A stretch of DNA of 44,274 nucleotides, taken from positions 1 to 44,274 of the IMG/VR virus record IMGVR_UViG_3300027906_000036, one strand, 5' to 3'. Of the stretch, positions 42,830 through 44,274 are shown one piece after another; the stretch's first letter is position 1, and every line of letters begins with the position of its first letter. A model generated the notes under the pieces. It was not told where the DNA came from. It saw only the letters and a program-made list of their open reading frames with translations, and did no database searches. The stretch is from a virus. The position numbers and the translations under genes were made by a program.

Positions 42830-44274
42830 ACTTTATATTCTCTAACGGGTCGTTAAACCATCTATCCCCATTATTATCTACAAAAGACTCTTCTTCTACT
42901 GGTCTGTCTCCAAAAATCCCTGCAGGCAACATATCTTCTTCGATAAGTTTCTGTTGTTCTGAATATAACAACTCTTTGACTTGATAATTTGTTAAATGAT
43001 AGAAGTAATCTGTGGTTACAAACCATGAAAATAATACACATGTCATTACCATATCATCATGATAACCTCTATCGGCTTCAAAGCTTCTACCCTTATTTAC
43101 AAAAGTCATGAGCTCAGTGATAGTCCATCTGTCCAATAATTGCAATCTATCTTCTTCTAATAGTTCTTTTAGAGTAGAACAACCAATTCTTTTGATTTTT
43201 CTAGACATTGTTACACCGATATCTTCTGCTTTTAGTTGTCCTTGTACAAAAACATTAGGATATTCTAAATCATAATGTAATTGTGACGCAACAATACTTC
43301 CTTCATTGTTGTTTTCTATAATAACAGTTGCGTCATTATATGCTTTACCATACTTCGCAATCAAATCAGGAAACAATAGTGGCGATATTAAAGAGTTTCT
43401 AAATGTCGCAACTTGTTTAAATGGTTTAGAAGATACGTCAAAGATACTAAATGTTGAGAAGTCGATACCTCTTCCTTTCGCAACGTCACAACACATAACA
43501 TATTGGTGACCTTCTATGGGTTTTTGATACATGTAGAATTCTTCTTTTGACCATTCAGGGTCATATGCTTTTAACCCAAGTAACGTATTCGAGTTAATGA
43601 GAGTGTTACCAGTTCCCAAAAACGAGTTTCCGTACTCTTGTTCAAACTGTGCTTCTGAGGTGTTTGCAATTGTTTGTTCTTTCCATGCTTCGTCTCTGCC
43701 TGGCACGTCATACCAGTTAATTGTGAAGTCTTTATATTCTGATTGTCCATGTACTGCACTCTCGTATATTTTATGAAACATATTACCTACACCGTTTGCA
43801 GTGGAAGTAATAATAACCTTTGAATCTTTACCTGATGTAATAACGGGATATGTTGCAGTATAGAATGTCTCTGCATCGTCTACGAATGCAAACTCGTCAA
43901 GATACAACATATTGATTGAGAGTCCACGGATACTACTACTGGAAGTTGCAGCTGCAACAACCTTACTATCGTTACCAAACTCTATATTACCTTTGTTTAA
44001 AATCTTTACGCCTGGCTGTAAGAAGAATGGGACAGACTCTAACATAGTTACGATACGTGCTATCATTTCTCTCGCAATCGCACCTTTGTTTGCAAGTACA
44101 GCGACAGTTACTTCGGGGTGAAATAGCAAGAACCACAATAGATATGCACACGAAGTGATTGATTTACCACTCTGTCTACTTGCAAGTACGACACTGAATC
44201 GATTATTGTCGTAATGTTGGATTAGTTTATCCTGATATCCACGAAGTTTAAATGGAACCATACCTTCGTCAAGA
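42825..44274 (-). CDS. 17: Large terminase subunit gp17 (5' end outside window)
   Basis: ATPase and nuclease that packages DNA into the head. About 483 codons are visible. The frame continues to the window edge, and the first residues LDEGMVPFKLRGYQ match an internal part of T4 gp17, so the N-terminus is missing. Motifs: Walker A SRQSGKS near the start, Walker B MLYLDEFAF, coupling motif IITSTANG, and RNase H-type nuclease residues in CCDVAKGRG and in YHDDMV. T4 gp17 is 610 residues, so roughly 100-120 N-terminal residues are cut off. Confidence 0.97.
   Translation of the reverse strand, partial: LDEGMVPFKLRGYQDKLIQHYDNNRFSVVLASRQSGKSITSCAYLLWFLLFHPEVTVAVLANKGAIAREMIARIVTMLESVPFFLQPGVKILNKGNIEFGNDSKVVAAATSSSSIRGLSINMLYLDEFAFVDDAETFYTATYPVITSGKDSKVIITSTANGVGNMFHKIYESAVHGQSEYKDFTINWYDVPGRDEAWKEQTIANTSEAQFEQEYGNSFLGTGNTLINSNTLLGLKAYDPEWSKEEFYMYQKPIEGHQYVMCCDVAKGRGIDFSTFSIFDVSSKPFKQVATFRNSLISPLLFPDLIAKYGKAYNDATVIIENNNEGSIVASQLHYDLEYPNVFVQGQLKAEDIGVTMSRKIKRIGCSTLKELLEEDRLQLLDRWTITELMTFVNKGRSFEADRGYHDDMVMTCVLFSWFVTTDYFYHLTNYQVKELLYSEQQKLIEEDMLPAGIFGDRPVEEESFVDNNGDRWFNDPLENIKL

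Noticed and set aside
1-44274. CRISPR array or insertion sequence
   Set aside because: No regular direct repeats with spacers and no transposase gene or terminal inverted repeats were seen.

Overview
The window is a piece of a T4-like myovirus genome (Caudoviricetes). Every gene I can support is on the minus strand. The coding set is diagnostic: gp43 DNA polymerase, gp45/gp44/gp62/RegA, gp46/gp47, the late sigma factor gp55, UvsW, UvsY, and the head-tail block gp17-18-19-20-67-68-21-22-23. The DNA is AT-rich. The passengers (hsp20, peptide deformylase, CobS/MoxR-type ATPase, 2OG-Fe(II) oxygenases, ferritin-like diiron protein) are typical of marine T4-like phages. I infer a phage of a marine, low-GC proteobacterium (SAR11- or OM43-like), but the host cannot be proven from this window.

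Layout, read from right to left because transcription runs that way. 44.3-34.8 kb: large terminase (5'-truncated at the window edge), tail sheath, tail tube, portal, two small prohead-core proteins, protease, scaffold and major capsid, closed by two near-identical terminators. 34.8-26.7 kb: a tail-tube-like protein, UvsY, a 2OG oxygenase, UvsW, small proteins, gp55, gp47 and gp46. 26.8-22.2 kb: a YunG-like protein, a diiron protein, a possible nuclease, peptide deformylase and two more 2OG oxygenases. 22.2-17.7 kb: an early module with three copies of one promoter, a metalloprotease/vWA protein, small proteins and a MoxR/CobS AAA+ ATPase. 17.7-14.1 kb: DUF3310, sliding clamp, a structured leader, clamp loader, peroxiredoxin, gp62 and RegA.

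14.1-1.85 kb is an accessory island inserted between regA and gene 43, which are adjacent in T4. It carries small membrane proteins; a curli-type export and fibre cluster (CsgF, CsgG, curlin-like protein, FecR-like protein, a 46-residue coiled coil, a second curlin-like protein); a secreted SleB-type wall hydrolase; a membrane CHASE2-adenylate cyclase; Hsp20; a DUF4338/DruA-like protein; an odd tRNA-Gly; a radical SAM/SDR pair; and a T4-type lysozyme. Gene 43 follows at the left edge.

Two promoter classes stand out. Replication, recombination and regulatory genes (43, uvsY, 55, DUF3310, DUF4338-like) have a host-like TATAAT-type box exactly six bases before the ATG. Several late genes (gp20, tail-tube-like, membrane, Sm-like and nuclease-like genes) have a gp55-type (C/T)(A/T)TAAATA box exactly five bases before the ATG. 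Both spacings put the predicted transcription start on the start codon, so many mRNAs may be leaderless. Nine genes or micro-ORFs shorter than 60 codons were found by translating the gaps by hand.
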